This document shows positions 12,504 to 24,267 of a stretch of 64,000 nt of DNA, one piece after another. Origin of the DNA: Deroplatys truncata (lineage: Eukaryota > Arthropoda > Insecta > Mantodea > Mantidae); contig CM060979.1 of assembly GCA_030765065.1 (NCBI GenBank), positions 107,372,350-107,436,349 of the forward strand, written 5' to 3'. The first letter of the stretch is position 1, and every line of letters starts with the position of its first letter. Made by a program: the position numbers and the translations under genes. Under the pieces are notes generated by a model, which made no database searches, had not been told where the DNA came from, and was given only the letters and a program-made list of their open reading frames with translations.

Positions 12504-13350
12504 TATTGAAAGGGGATATACCACACATATGTATAAGAATTGTACATAGCAATAATATAATTTACCAAGAAACATGTTAAAATATTTAACAACCAAGAAC
12601 TGTACAAAGCAGATTGTAAGAGACGGGTGAGCTAGCAAATTCCGGGTAAAAGATAATTCACCAAGCTAATGAACAGGGAGCCGGTAGCGGTAAAGAGAAA
12701 AGACAGAAAGAGAAAAGAAAGAGACGGAGATATTGAATCCGCTTCCTGACGCGTCATGGGGTCGCGTATGCGCAAACCTTTGGAGTAGAATATTCTCATA
12801 CATGTTAAGGTAACGATGTCTGAGGGCCAATTAGAAATGTCGTTATATTTTGAGGCGCGGAGATAAGCGTCACTAGGCTCAGGTATATAAAGGGGAACAA
12901 AGCCCCAGATTTTCACTCTCTTCTAGAATCTCGTCGACACAAAGAGCTACGCTCTTGAAGACAAATGCACGTGTGTGCATATGGGTGGGAAGACGTGTGC
13001 AGTTAGTTTAGGCTCCTGATTTATTCAAATGGTGGGAATTGGTATAATGGGAAAAGCTAGCCGCCCATAAATATTTGAATTGATTATAAACCACATTTAT
13101 TAAGGGAAGTGCAGTATGTTTTAATTTGCCTCACCTACGATAACCCTGAGACCCAAGAATTACCTATATAGGTAAAGATTAGGAACGGTAAACACAGCAG
13201 CCGACGAGCAGCAATAGCCGAGGACAAGAACACTGCAGCAGGTAGCATCAACCAGAGGAACGACGTTTTCCAGATGCTACTGATCAACGATTTCCCGCTA
13301 CAATATCTAGACTTTTACTTTTCTCTTCTTTACAAAACTGTAACACACGA
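12504..13350 (+). repeat. LTR-like dispersed repeat, copy A
   Basis: About 850 bp whose reverse complement recurs at 17705-18560. Shared landmarks in order are TTGAAAGGGGATATAC, CCAAGAAACATGTTAA, AGCTAGCAAATTCC, the promoter-like AGGCTCAGGTATATAAA (about 12878), GCCCATAAATATTTGAATT and GAGGTTTCCAGATGC-like blocks near 13270. A TATA-type core followed by a non-coding leader is typical of a solo LTR. I could not settle TG/CA ends or a target duplication. Confidence 0.55.
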
Positions 13351-13890
13351 ATATATATATTTTTTTTAACGTATGACTTCGCGTGTGGTGTTGCATTGAG
13401 ACTTGTTTACGAACTCTTCTACTGTGACTAGCAGACTCAACTGCTGCATTTCCTTACTGCGGATCTTAGCTACATGCTACGTACTGGGAATGGTGACATA
13501 ATAGGCCTGCTTGTTATGTTTCTACGCGAGCATCCTCTGCCTTCTGTATGCACGTATTCCTCAGACAGGTGTTACAACAGTTAGGTCATTTTGTTTATAT
13601 CTGACACGACACAAACCGGTTTCAAAATCGAAGACACTAACTTAACGCATAAAATGTTGTCTACATAGCGCAGGGAAAATAATAATAGTAGTAATAATAA
13701 TAGTAATAATCCGCTGCTACCCCTTTTTCTTATCAAAAATTTCGTTACTAGCTTTCTGCTCTACGATTTTCTGCACGTTATTTATCCGCAACCACTATAT
13801 AAGCGGATAATTCTTAGCTCACTTTTGTAATACCTTTTCATCTCAGATTTTGAAAAATCGTACATGAACTTAATATTAAAATACCTCCAA
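13351..13890. other. Intergenic DNA with a short AAT-rich microsatellite
   Basis: An ATT/AAT-type run lies at 13678-13712. Nothing else was recognised before the LINE remnant. Confidence 0.4.
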
Positions 13891-13892
13891 TA

Positions 13893-14830
13893 ATGACTAG
13901 AGATCATCATGATTTTTCACCCTGGAGGTTAACTATTCCTAGAATTAATACGGATATGAAAACTCATCAGAAATCACATACAGGTTCCTTCACATATAAA
14001 CAAATTTACCAGGAAATCCGTAATATATATGCTAAACACATATTTATATATACAGAGGCTCCAAATCTGATCAGGGTAATGGCTGTGCTATAATTACTCC
14101 GGATGCTAAACTTAAGTACAAACTTCCAGACTTCTTCTCTGTTTTCTCCTCGGAGCTCTATGCTGTCAAACAAGCTTTGATTTACATTACCACAGCACAG
14201 CATAAACGCAGTGCAATTCTAACTGATTCTCTAAGCACTCTTCAGAGTATCCGAGACCGCTCTACTGACGTAACATTAATCTAAGATATCCAAAGTCTTT
14301 ACAATCAAATTACTACAAATAATCAAGAAGTTATATTCCTCTGGATTCCGTCCCACCGTGGAATATCAGGAAATGAGGAAGCAGATAGGGAAGCCAAAAA
14401 AAACTTTACTACCTCAGTGGAAAAAACTGCCAGTGCCCTATAGAGATGATCAAAGTTATTTTTTTAGCAGACCAACTGACAAATGGAAGCAAGACTGGGC
14501 CATTAAAACATCAAGCACACTCCACATAGTTAGGAAAGGCTCCACAAAACCCTGCACATTGCAGACTCTAAAAAGATAATATCACGTTTACGAATAGGCC
14601 ATTCACGCCTAATCCATTCCTTCTTATTCGCCAAAGAAAATGCTCCTCACTGCGAGACCTGCAATTGCCGTATCACCGTCGAACACCTGATCACTAAATG
14701 TAGAAGTTATACCATGGAGAAAAGAAAACATAACAGCTCTGAAGATATATTTATAGCTTTAAACAACCCTACTCATTTAAAAAGAATTATTTTTTTCTTG
14801 AAAGACATCAAACTGTATAACAAGATTTAA
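13893..14830 (+). pseudogene. 5'-truncated LINE remnant with RNase H domain
   Basis: The plus strand encodes the C-terminal RNase H type I region of a non-LTR retrotransposon (I/Jockey/R1-like arrangement). It has GSKSDQGNGCAIITPD, then SELYAVKQALIYI, then ILTDSLSTLQSI, then LWIPSHRGISGNEEADR, which carry the conserved catalytic acidic and histidine positions. At the first motif the frame breaks: IFIYTE is followed by GSKS one base out, consistent with loss of a single base in the YTDGS-type codon run near 14053. A stop also interrupts before DIQSLYNQI. A cysteine-rich tail near 14640-14720 follows. No reverse transcriptase remains, so the copy is 5' truncated, as is common for LINEs. The exact clade is not assigned. 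Confidence 0.75.
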
Positions 14831-14869
14831 ATATAACACATCAAATAAAAATGTATAATACGTAATAGG

Positions 14870-16857
14870 TTATACTGTTCTAGCTGTGTTCATGACTTAA
14901 TAATGTAAAATATGTTTATAAGAATGTATACAATTATTGTATTATTTAATCAATGTAAACATACAATGTACTATTATTGCACTCGTATGCATGGATATAA
15001 GTCGCTATATGACATAGCAGTCAAAGCGATTATAAATAAAGAAAAATAACAGCAGCTTTTTAATATGATATCCGTGAACATTAAAAAAAAGACATATACA
15101 AAATAAGGAGAGGAGTTGGTAAACATTATAACCGATCTTTGTTCACATAAGTTATCTCCACTAATATAAAGAGAAAAAATAGGTAAATTGTGCGGAAACC
15201 GCAAAACTAATTTTCATAATTCCTTTGCAATTGTTAAATACTGTCCTTACCGACTGTCATAGGATTTTCTAATTTCAATTCCCAAAATACTAACCTGGAT
15301 TTATGAGACCAGTGTATTACAATACGAACACCCTGGAATCACAATAGAACATATTTGTGAATGTTGCTTAGACTCTCTTTGAGAATGTCACGGAGTAGAA
15401 AACAGTTTTGCGTTTCGAATGCAGTGGAGTGGAAAATAGTTTTTACTGTTTCCAGAAAATTGGCGTAAAAAGCACGTATAGTAGAAAAATAGTACAAAAA
15501 TAGAAGAGAAAATAAAACAAAAACCAATCCGATCTGCTTAAAACCGTACGATATGTATGTGATGTTATACAAAATTCTTTAACAACCTTATGTTAAAAGG
15601 TTATGCTATATTTCGTTTGTATGTTGTAATCGTGTTTATTACCAATATATTTATGTAAGGAGAGACAATTGCATTATTTTGTTATTTGAAGTATCCTTAT
15701 TTGGACTGGAAACATTTTGAAAGGCATACACTTTGTAAGGAAGTTTCTAAATTGTTATTTCTCTATATTTCGGAAAATGTGTGTTTCTCATTGACACTCA
15801 TTATTATAAATGGAAGGAATTTTCTAATTATCCTTAAATACAATTCAAAATCTCAAAATCAAGAAGTACATAGTAGCTAAGTTGGAATGATATATATTTG
15901 GGAACAGTTGGAGGTATTGGAGAGCTGCTTCTGTTTTAATTTCCTATCTTATCATTTTGGGGGTCACAGTAATGATGATCTTTTGTTTTTTCAAAATTAC
16001 TGAAGTTGGTTGTTTCTTAAATTTCGGGAATTACTTGGGCAGCTCTCGACATAAGATAACGTACTCAACACATAAATCTCATTAACCAGCATATATTTTT
16101 AAACGACTTACTTGCAGTAAATGTATATGATTTATTGAACTAATAATGACATAAAATAGTCACATGTTCACTTCTTTCATAAACATACATTGTTGTTATT
16201 CAACGAAATTTCAAAAAAATACTTTGCATTTTCTGTTATAGAATAATGTGTCTTCTGGTATAGGACCTCATGGCAGCAATAAGTCATTTTTGAAATTATC
16301 TGTTTGACTTTTCTTGACTTGATAGATTGATGTTAAAAACTGCAACTTCTTAAGGTTCTCCAAGTTAATCAATGTTTTAAACGTAAATAGATGAAATGGG
16401 TGGACCGTCAGGAGACAAACTACACAGTGTTGCACTTTATGTTTGTGGATAAGCATTATACGCCCATAGTACTTCAAGTGATGTACACATGTGATTGTGT
16501 GATATCATTACCTATGGTAAAAAGGTATTGCCATTTAATCCAAACATTTTGGACTAAGATTTCACCGGCAATACACGTTTAGAGTTCCCTGAAAAAAAGA
16601 AAACAGCATTTGCAGAAATAGATCCTTACGTGTGAGTGAATTTGGGTCTCTTTCAGAGAAGAAATTGGTCTCATAAACGCTTTGTAGTTGATTACCCAAT
16701 TTCCTTTTTTTTCAGCCAGACATTAAGGAAACGGAAACTATTTCGAAGCATATTCTTCCATCCAACCTACCCTTTACAAGGAAAATCTTTAGTTACTTTT
16801 TATTTTATAAAAAATGACCAAGAATTTGATTAACATTGAGATACAGTGCGATCGTTT
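14870..16857. other. AT-rich intergenic DNA, nothing recognised
   Basis: Only short open frames without recognisable motifs. No tRNA-like boxes or terminal repeats seen. Confidence 0.35.
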
Positions 16858-16859
16858 TA

Positions 16860-17638
16860 TGGTGAGGCCACGGATCACGCGTATGCGTGCTTCGCGCAAT
16901 GTCCATTGCACTGGGTTTTTTTTCGCTCCGTAACTCCCCCATTACTTATTTTCGCGAGTGATAGTAACGTGCACTATAATGAGTACTAACCTTGTTATAA
17001 GTTGTGTTGGAACCGGTGTCCATCTATGTGAAGACATTCCTGGTATCTTCGATTGAAATTTTCATTCACAGCACAGTTTCTGTTTTTATACGGTCTTTGT
17101 TTGTCTATGATGTAGGGATTGTTCCTATAACACCTTTTTTAGGTTTCCCCCACAAATAGATGCACCAATTTCGTCATTTTTTTCCTCCGTTAGAACATTT
17201 GGTTTTCACTTCTTACGTTTAGCATTTAGCGATCCCGTGGTCCTAAACTGATTAACCAGGCGTATAACAGTTTCTCTACCTGGAACTGGAATACCAGGAA
17301 ATTTCTCCTGAAATTGTCTACACACCTGTCCATATGATTCAGTTTTTACATATATATCTTGCATAAAACTTCTTGTTCAAGTGTGAATTTGTCAGCAGAC
17401 ATTGCAGTGGACTAATAACAAGATATTAACGCTCTTAAGAAAATCGCGCACAACACAGATGTCTTGAATGAATGTTCCCCTTTGAAATGCACAATGTCAA
17501 CTCTTTTTATAGCTCGAACACAGGAGCGACTGAAACACAGCTGATAAAGATAACCTTGAATACGTCATGCGCCATAGAAAAAGTACCGAGATCACTGCAA
17601 TACACCCAGCTACGCCTATACCGTATGTGGCCTCACCT
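16860..17638 (-). mobile_element. Tc1/mariner-type element with decayed DUF4817-like transposase start
   Basis: The 12-base ends TGGTGAGGCCAC (16860-16871) and, inverted, AGGTGAGGCCAC (17638 back to 17627) are each flanked by TA, the insertion site of Tc1/mariner elements. On the minus strand a start at 17402 opens into MSADKFTLEQEVL, then RRNFLVFQ and a region with EIGASICGG-like and FNRRYQE-like blocks. This resembles the N-terminal half of DUF4817-type transposases. Stops and frame changes are frequent, and the DDE catalytic part is missing, so this is an internally deleted, non-autonomous copy of 779 bp. Confidence 0.7.
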
Positions 17639-17704
17639 TAAAACGCCAGCACTGTCTAATAGTAGACAGATTATGTAGAACTTGACTTTTTGGCGAATGA
17701 AGTT

Positions 17705-18560
17705 CTTTTAATACTTACTGAATTTTACAAAATGGAAAAGATACGAGATTGCAGCTGGAAATCGTCGGTCAGTTGCATCTGGAATGCGTCGTCCTTGGGT
17801 TGATGCTATCTGCTGTAGTGTTGTTCCTCGGCTATGGATGCTCGTCGGCTGTTGCGTTTTCCATTCCTAACTTTTCCCTATATATATCTAACACTTGGTT
17901 CTCAGGCTTATCGTGGGTGAGGCAAATTAAAAATATACTTCATTTCCCTTACTAGGTGTAGCTTATTAACAATTTAAATATTCATGGGCGGTTAGCTTTC
18001 CCCATTATTCTAATTCCACCACTTCAAATAAGTCAGGAGCCTAACTATCTGCACATGCACTTCCACCCGTTTGCACACACGTGCATCTGTCGCTAAGAGC
18101 GTAGCACTTCGCGTCGACGAAATTCTAGAAGAGAGAGAGTGGGTTATCTGAGGCCTTGTTTGCCCTTATATACCTGAGCCTAGTGACGCTCATCTCTGCG
18201 TTTCAAAAAGTAACGACGTTTCTAATTGGTCCTCAGACCGCCTTACCTTAACATGTATGAGAATATGTTACTCCAAATTCGTGCGCTTACGCGTCAACCC
18301 TGGCGCGGTGTGAAGCGGGTTCAATATCTCTGACTCTTTCTATTTCTCCTGACCGATATTACCGATTCCCTGCTCGTTGGCTTGGTGAAAGGTGTACTCT
18401 ACTTAGAATTCTGTTTTACCTGGAATTTGCTAGCTCGCCCGTTTCTTACAATTTGCTCTGTACACATGTTGCATGTTGAATATATTAACATGTTTCTTGG
18501 TGAATTATATTATTACTGTACAATTCTTATATTTGTATAGTATATCCCCTTTCAAGATAT
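17705..18560 (-). repeat. LTR-like dispersed repeat, copy B (inverted relative to copy A)
   Basis: This is the reverse complement of copy A over nearly its whole length, with visible divergence that I estimate at 15-20 percent. Matching landmarks include CGTGGGTGAGGCAAATTA, CTTATATACCTGAGCC (the TATA region on the minus strand) and GAATTTGCTAGCTCG. Because the two copies are in opposite orientation and not near identical, they look like independent old insertions, probably solo LTRs, rather than the two ends of one element. Confidence 0.55.
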
Positions 18561-18848
18561 ACAATAACTTAGTTCAGAAAAATGTAGAGCTTATGAATAT
18601 AAAAAGTAAATATTTTCATACTCGTTATCTCGTTTCTCCTACGTAAAAAGAATAGATAATATCAAGGCAAGAACGCACAAAAGAGTTGAGTGTCGAATCA
18701 GTGTCCTTGTAAACCTGCTATAAAATGTCTAATGAAACTATTTTTGACAAATAGAAAAAAGAAGGTTTCGTTAGAATAATTTGTAGAATAGATATGAAAA
18801 TAGGAAGTGATAATTATCAAGGAAAGTAACATGATTGTAACGCACCAA

Positions 18849-19464
18849 CATGTTTACTTAGAGAATATATTACGTTCCACCCAAAAATTCGATATGAAGA
18901 TTTCACCGAAAATGGTTTAATCCCCTCTAAATCTAAAATAAATATTTTTAGAAAAAATGTCCGTGTCTGAGGGTCTGTGTGTGTCCATGAATAGCATAAC
19001 TCAAAAATGAAAAGTCGAGTAAATACCTTATTTATATTCAGTATCTTCCAAAGATGCGACATATAACTTTTAATGAAAATCCCCCACCGTACTATCCTAT
19101 ATATGGAACATTTTTTTGAATCATTTTACTTTCCCAAAATGATCCTAAGGATTTTAATTAAGAACCATATATTAAAGACGTTTTCAAGGTAAATAAAATG
19201 TGTATCATAGATTTTCTGGGAATAGCTGTGAAGTCCTTTACGGTCGGAGGAAATTTTATACAATCTTATACAATTTGTATACGTTAAGCGATAGACGATA
19301 TAAGTCTCTTTAAAACATTAGCCATTTCTGAGGTATCCGTTAATAATGGTTCGAATTGTTCCATATTTTTTTATCCTTTTAGTCCTGTCGATTTTCAGTT
19401 ATTTCTCGCGATTCTAAGTCCAGCATATAGCGTCCAGTTCTTAAACATTTGGCTGTCGCTGCAC

Positions 19465-19519
<55 letters not shown>

Positions 19520-19595
19520 AAATGAGTAATGTATCTGTTTCTGAAAAGGTTTATCTCAATTAAAATGAAATAAATAGAAAGATAAGCTTTCTTAA
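18849..19595 (-). repeat. AR dispersed repeat, copy 2 (minus), with (TA)n
   Basis: Starts with CGTTCCACCCAAAAATTCG and follows the AR order in minus orientation. A pure TA microsatellite of about 50 bases (19468-19517) sits inside the distal part and interrupts the alignment. No coding content. Confidence 0.65.
19468..19517. repeat. (TA)n microsatellite
   Basis: About 25 uninterrupted TA units inside AR copy 2. Length in the assembly may be unreliable. Confidence 0.95.
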
Positions 19596-19722
19596 GCGCA
19601 GATGTATACCCACTAACCCACTAATTAACGATAGATGGTAGGAAAAGTCATAAGAATGTAACACATAAGATTTGTTTAGTATTCCAGAAAAAGGCCGTTT
19701 ATCATTTACATGTGCTATCCAG

Positions 19723-19927
19723 GTCATGGGCAGGAGACCTGTATGTGCAAACAACACCAGAGCAAAAACAGGAATACAGGGAACACGCTCAGAAAGCTTA
19801 CAGCATGGTAGACGTTGAGCGCTTTGGATTGGCATTCCCCAAAGACGTTGCGCGTCACACTTTTGATGTCGGCAATGCTGTCACAAAGCTTTATCCTGCA
19901 ACATCATCACGTCTGAATTACCTGTAA
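19723..19927 (+). CDS. Possible terminal exon of an unrecognised gene
   Basis: The open frame reads WAGDLYVQTTPEQKQEYREH, continues with MVDVERFGLAFPKDV and ends SSRLNYL before TAA at 19925-19927. It is balanced, hydrophilic and unlike the low-complexity frames around it. The local base composition is also more GC-rich than its surroundings. A plausible splice acceptor with a pyrimidine-containing stretch (GTGCTATCCAG) ends at 19722, which is why I start there. No signal peptide or transmembrane segment is seen in this piece. I do not recognise the family. It could be the last exon of a host gene, a fragment of a processed pseudogene, or chance. Confidence 0.3.
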
Positions 19928-19929
19928 TG

Positions 19930-21466
19930 CAGTATAGATCAAACGTGCCAACTTGTGGCTCACGTCCTCTCAATTCCAACGCGTGATCCGGGATTCTATC
20001 ATTCTAATTCTCCTGCACTCTCATTCCTGCTCTCTATGTGCCTGTCAGGAATAGGGACATAGATTAAGCCTGTGACTTTCCTTATTCGTATTATGGAAAA
20101 TTGTCGAGTTGACCGGAAACATCATCATCAGCACCCAGATTCTGATGACATGTTATATTTTAATTCTTGTATCTTAGGCATCGCTAGCGTGTACGTAAAT
20201 CCTAAGCATGTGTCCCACATTATGAAAATGCATATTTATTAGATAATTTGGTAATTTTGTGAATTTCTTTTCTTTATTCAGACATTTTCTTGCAGTATAA
20301 ATATTTTTATATTGTTGACATTTTGCCTAAGGATGACTTTTCTGACACTAGAAATTTCACTGCTCAATTAAGAAGCAAGAGTATGTATAACCTTTACTTG
20401 CATTCTTGGGAAAAAATTCCTATTTAATGATTAGTCTGCAAAGGGTTATTTATCAGTGGAGCAGTGGCTGTTATCAGGAGAGCAGGTGCAATTACTGTTA
20501 TGAATTCATGTCCAAAACTAGGAATGAGACAGGTCAGTTTTCCTATTTTCGCGTTAAATGCGCACAGACGTTGCTATTAATTCGGAATTAATTTTGTATA
20601 ATCTGAGGACTTAAAGGAATTAAAGCTACAGTTTCGTAAGTTATGTTTAAAAACGATGTTATTAAATTTCTTTTCCGATCCTTAAACAAGAAAATAAAAC
20701 AAATATATTTAATTAATTTTATAAATGATCGCATTATTATTATACCTAATTATTCTACTTATATAACTGCAATATACCTGCAAAGAATAATTTATTACTT
20801 TGTGTGTACTAACCTCATTAGGATAAATAAATCTCAGTTTAGGTCAGTTTTTAATTTTTAGATACATTTTATAGGTAATTTTTTAAAACAAATTAAGTCC
20901 TCAAAATTCGGCCTTCATCATAATCATATTTCCGAAGATGTCAATTTTACCGCGGGCGTAGATCATCACTCTCCTTTTGATGTAGGTATTTTAGACGCAC
21001 GAGGATATTAGAAGCGCCCAACATGCTATGCTCGGCGACAGCATATGCTGACAGTTTTATTCACACAGATTGTAGGATTTCGTGTGAAAAAGACAGTAGT
21101 TCAACAAACACTGTATAATTTCTAACGACGGTTGGGAATATTTTTATGGAACAAACTACCTAAGTATAGGCTTAGTTATTAAATCCAGTGAAAACTGGAT
21201 TTTGAATGCATCAGTTGAAATAAGAGGAAACAAAACAACAACAAGCAGCTTTTAGAGCATATAGCAGGATGCACCTTGAAACAGAGCATCCTTAAAGACG
21301 GTTTAATCTTAGTGCTGGATTTTACTTAGCTAAATCTGCACGTTTGATTACTGTATGCTTCTAGTATAGAAGAGTTTGTATTTCTGCTCAGTGTTCTGGA
21401 TAGCAACCTAGAAAGATTAACCCTTAACTGGAAATGTTATTCGTAGTATTGATGATGCATAGTAGC
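19930..21466. other. Intergenic DNA, no gene seen
   Basis: If the candidate exon upstream is real, 19930-20300 would be 3' flanking sequence. No recognisable element here. Confidence 0.3.
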
Positions 21467-21477
21467 ACTTATCTCTC

Positions 21478-21749
21478 CTCGTCCTCCGTGGTGTGGTCGT
21501 TACCATGCTAGCCTCAAGTTCCCGAGGACGCAGGTTCAATCCCGGGAGAGGGTAATGGATGTTTTCGGGTGTAAAAATCCTTAACATGTCTTCCTTTGGA
21601 AGGGAAGTAAATTTACGCCACGTAAAAGAACCTCCAGCCTGATAAACAGGCCTCTGAGCAAAATTATCGGTCTCTTATGCCCAATATAGAATGGGACGTT
21701 AAGAACCATAGGAGTTAAAAGAGCGTCCATTAATAAATTTAATTTAAAA
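21478..21749 (+). mobile_element. tRNA-Val-like SINE, copy 1
   Basis: The head CGTCCTCCGTGGTGTGGTCG resembles the GTGGTGTAGTGGTTA start of tRNA-Val-type molecules. The B box is CAGGTTCAATCCCGG. The body contains CTTCCTTTGGAAGGGAAGTA, GCCTGATAAACAGGCCTCTG and ATAGAATGGGACGTTAAG. Flanking repeats ACTTATCTCTC (21467-21477) and ACATATCTCTC (21750-21760) look like a target duplication with one mismatch. Confidence 0.8.
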
Positions 21750-22116
21750 ACATATCTCTCAGACTTAACGTTTTGTTTTGTATTATTAAAAATGCAGCAA
21801 CAGCTTAATGTGTTTATTTCTAGGTCTTAGAATACTAAGTTACAAGTTTGGTTCTCAAATAATAAGAATCATGAAATATACAATTTTCCTAACTGAATGC
21901 TCAGTATATTTGTTTCAATAACTCCGAATATAATTGTCAAAATGATCATATTTTGCAAGCGAAACGATTGGGGAGGACAGGTAGGTGCATTCTATATTCT
22001 TAGAACTGCAAATATACACTAAAGCAACTTAGTCAAAGTTTATTTACACACGCATTACATTCATTTTCAAGAAATTCAAGAGAATTTGTGCATCCATTGC
22101 CTCTGTAAATCATCAT

Positions 22117-22345
22117 TTGGTGTCTCTTTTTATTTATGGAAATTACAAGCTAGCTATTTGCTATATTAACTATTATAGAATTTCCTATCAGAAAAATCAT
22201 AAGACTTCAGGAATAGCTATCCACATAAATGCATTCTATTGTTTCAAGAAAACTGAGAAGCAAAATGTATGCAATTTGTATTTTCTTACCGAGTATTAAA
22301 TATATTTCTCATCAGAAAAATCACAGTATGCTTTTAGGGGTAATT
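22117..22345. repeat. Short local imperfect duplication
   Basis: A block around ATCAGAAAAATCATAAGAC (about 22187) recurs in diverged form as ATCAGAAAAATCACAGTATG (about 22312), each followed by an AGCTATCCACA- or AATTATCCACA-like block. No protein content. Confidence 0.4.
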
Positions 22346-22377
22346 ATCCACACAGTTTTTTTTCAGAAAATGAAACA

Positions 22378-23430
22378 CTATCATGGCTTTCTCTACCCTC
22401 TATTTTTATAGCGAGTATACAAACAATTCTTACACAAGCTTATCTTTCTATCTACTATGGTTTAATCCAAATAAACATTTGAAGAAATAGCTAACTTACA
22501 CATTTTGTTATAGATACAAAAAGAACAGCGACAGTCAAATTTCAATACCTGGACCCTATATGTTGGCCTTAAGATTCCATACTGTTTCCATGTCGTCCTC
22601 TGTGGTGTAGTGGTTACCATGCTAGCCTCTAGTTTTCGAGATCACGGGTTCAAACCCGGCGGAGGGCGACGGATTTTTTCGGGCGAAAAATCCTTAACAT
22701 GGCTTCCTTCGGAAGGAAAGTAAAGCCGGTGGTCCCGTGTAGATTTACCGCACGTAAAATAATCTCAAGCCTGATAAAGAGGCCTCTGAGCAAAATTTCT
22801 GGTCTTTCACTCCCAGTATAGAATGGGACGCCAAGGACCACAGCAGTTAAAGAGCGCCCATAAATAAAACTCAATTTAATTTTAATTCATACTGTTTCCA
22901 TGCAATCGAGAGAAACAAGTGAATTTTGAAAGGACTTTAAGAGATTGACCAAGAAATGAAGAATTCGAATCATTAATAACGAACATCTCAGAAATGGCTT
23001 ATTCCAAAAAAAAGAAGTATTTTAAATAAATCGTATGTTTTAAGAAATCTGCATTTTTTTGCGTAGTACGTTTTCGTCTGTCGCTTAACGTCTGCCAGTT
23101 ATACAACATTATACATAATTTCTTCTTAATGAAGTGGTCTTCGCAGGCTCTTCCCCAGAAAAAAATGATATATACATTTTATTTGTCATGTAAATATCTT
23201 TAACATATGGTGTTTTAATTAAAATTGTTAGCCAATCTTTAGAAAATCAAAATTTTTGGAAAATCTTCCATGTAAAGGGTAGTATTGGTTGGGGGATTTT
23301 GTTTGAAAGTCCCCGCATCGCATCTTTGAAAGGTACTGAACTTAAATACGAAGTTTGGTTTTAATCCGACTTTTTATTTTTTAGTTATGCTGTTCACAGA
23401 CACACACACGAACCTTTTTATAAAAAAAAA
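22378..23430 (+). repeat. AR dispersed repeat, copy 3, interrupted by a SINE
   Basis: Begins TGGCTTTCTCTACCCTC and follows the full AR order, with a SINE inserted at 22593-22887. The copy stops at its TTTTTATAAAAAAAAACTG part and copy 4 starts immediately, so two AR copies are in tandem, head to tail. Confidence 0.7.
22593..22887 (+). mobile_element. tRNA-Val-like SINE, copy 2, with 15-bp target duplication
   Basis: Same family as the SINE at 21478. The head CTGTGGTGTAGTGGTTACC carries a good A box, and GGGTTCAAACCCGG a good B box. Bases of the first acceptor strand can pair with CGGAGGG, so the tRNA ancestry is still visible. The insertion is framed by perfect direct repeats CATACTGTTTCCATG at 22578-22592 and 22888-22902, and it splits AR copy 3. 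The length is 295 bp. Confidence 0.9.
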
Positions 23431-24267
23431 CTGATGTGTTACACTCACATGATTTTCTCTACTCTAATACAATATATTTTTATAAAGCCTTATTCTCCAT
23501 CTACTTCATGTTAATCGATATAAATATTTACAGAAACTTATTGCTAATTCGCTTGTAGGTACAAGGGGAACATGGTAGGCTTTGAACGATAGGCAAATCT
23601 TTTAATAGCTGGTTGCTATGAGAAGCGTTTCATTCTCTTTGCATGTCCACAACATAAAAAGAAACGAATATCGAATTCCCATTTGAGAAAAATTATAAGT
23701 ATTGGAAAATTCAAACAAATACCCAGGAATATCTCGGAAATGGTTCCCTCCAAAAAAGTATATGATATAAATTGTGTGTTTTAACGAGTTTCTACACCTT
23801 TTGTGTAGAAAAATATTGTCTATCGCTTGCGGTTTACCAATTATGCAAAAAGCATTCAGAAAGAAGAGGACTTTTGGGGACATTCTCAGAAAATTCAAGA
23901 TACACATTTTATTTGTCATGAAAACATCTTAAATACACGATATTTTAATTAAAATTGTTAGAGCCATTTTTGAGAAAATAAATATTTTCGAAAATGTTCC
24001 ATGTAAAGGGTTATCTGGGGTGGGGGATTTTCTTGAAAATCTTCGTGTCGCATCTTTGAAAGACACTGAACCTAAATACCAAGTTTGGTATTTATCTGAC
24101 TTTCCGTTTTTGAATTATGTTGTTCATAGACACACACAGGTATCCTTTTATAAAAGGGCTTTTTTTGATTCAGGGGCCCTCAAGACATGCATTTCTGGTA
24201 AAATTTCGATAAAGAATTTTTGGGTGTAACACAGTGCTTCCCCTACTTACTATTCTAGTAGAGAAAT
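23431..24267 (+). repeat. AR dispersed repeat, copy 4
   Basis: Starts TGATGTGTTACACTCACATG and ends with a GTAGAGAAAT tip preceded by CCCCTACTTACTATT, which preserves the CTAC...GTAG terminal hairpin. The 3' half contains an open frame at 24020-24229 that is also open in copy 7, but it reads as repeat sequence and not as a known protein. Confidence 0.7.

Noticed and set aside
22593-22680. Functional tRNA-Val gene
   Set aside because: The head is tRNA-like, but the anticodon stem is poor, a SINE body follows, and a 15-bp duplication frames the whole unit.
24020-24229. 69-codon frame shared with AR copy 7 (48805-49047)
   Set aside because: The shared frame follows from repeat homology. Other AR copies break it, and no domain is visible.
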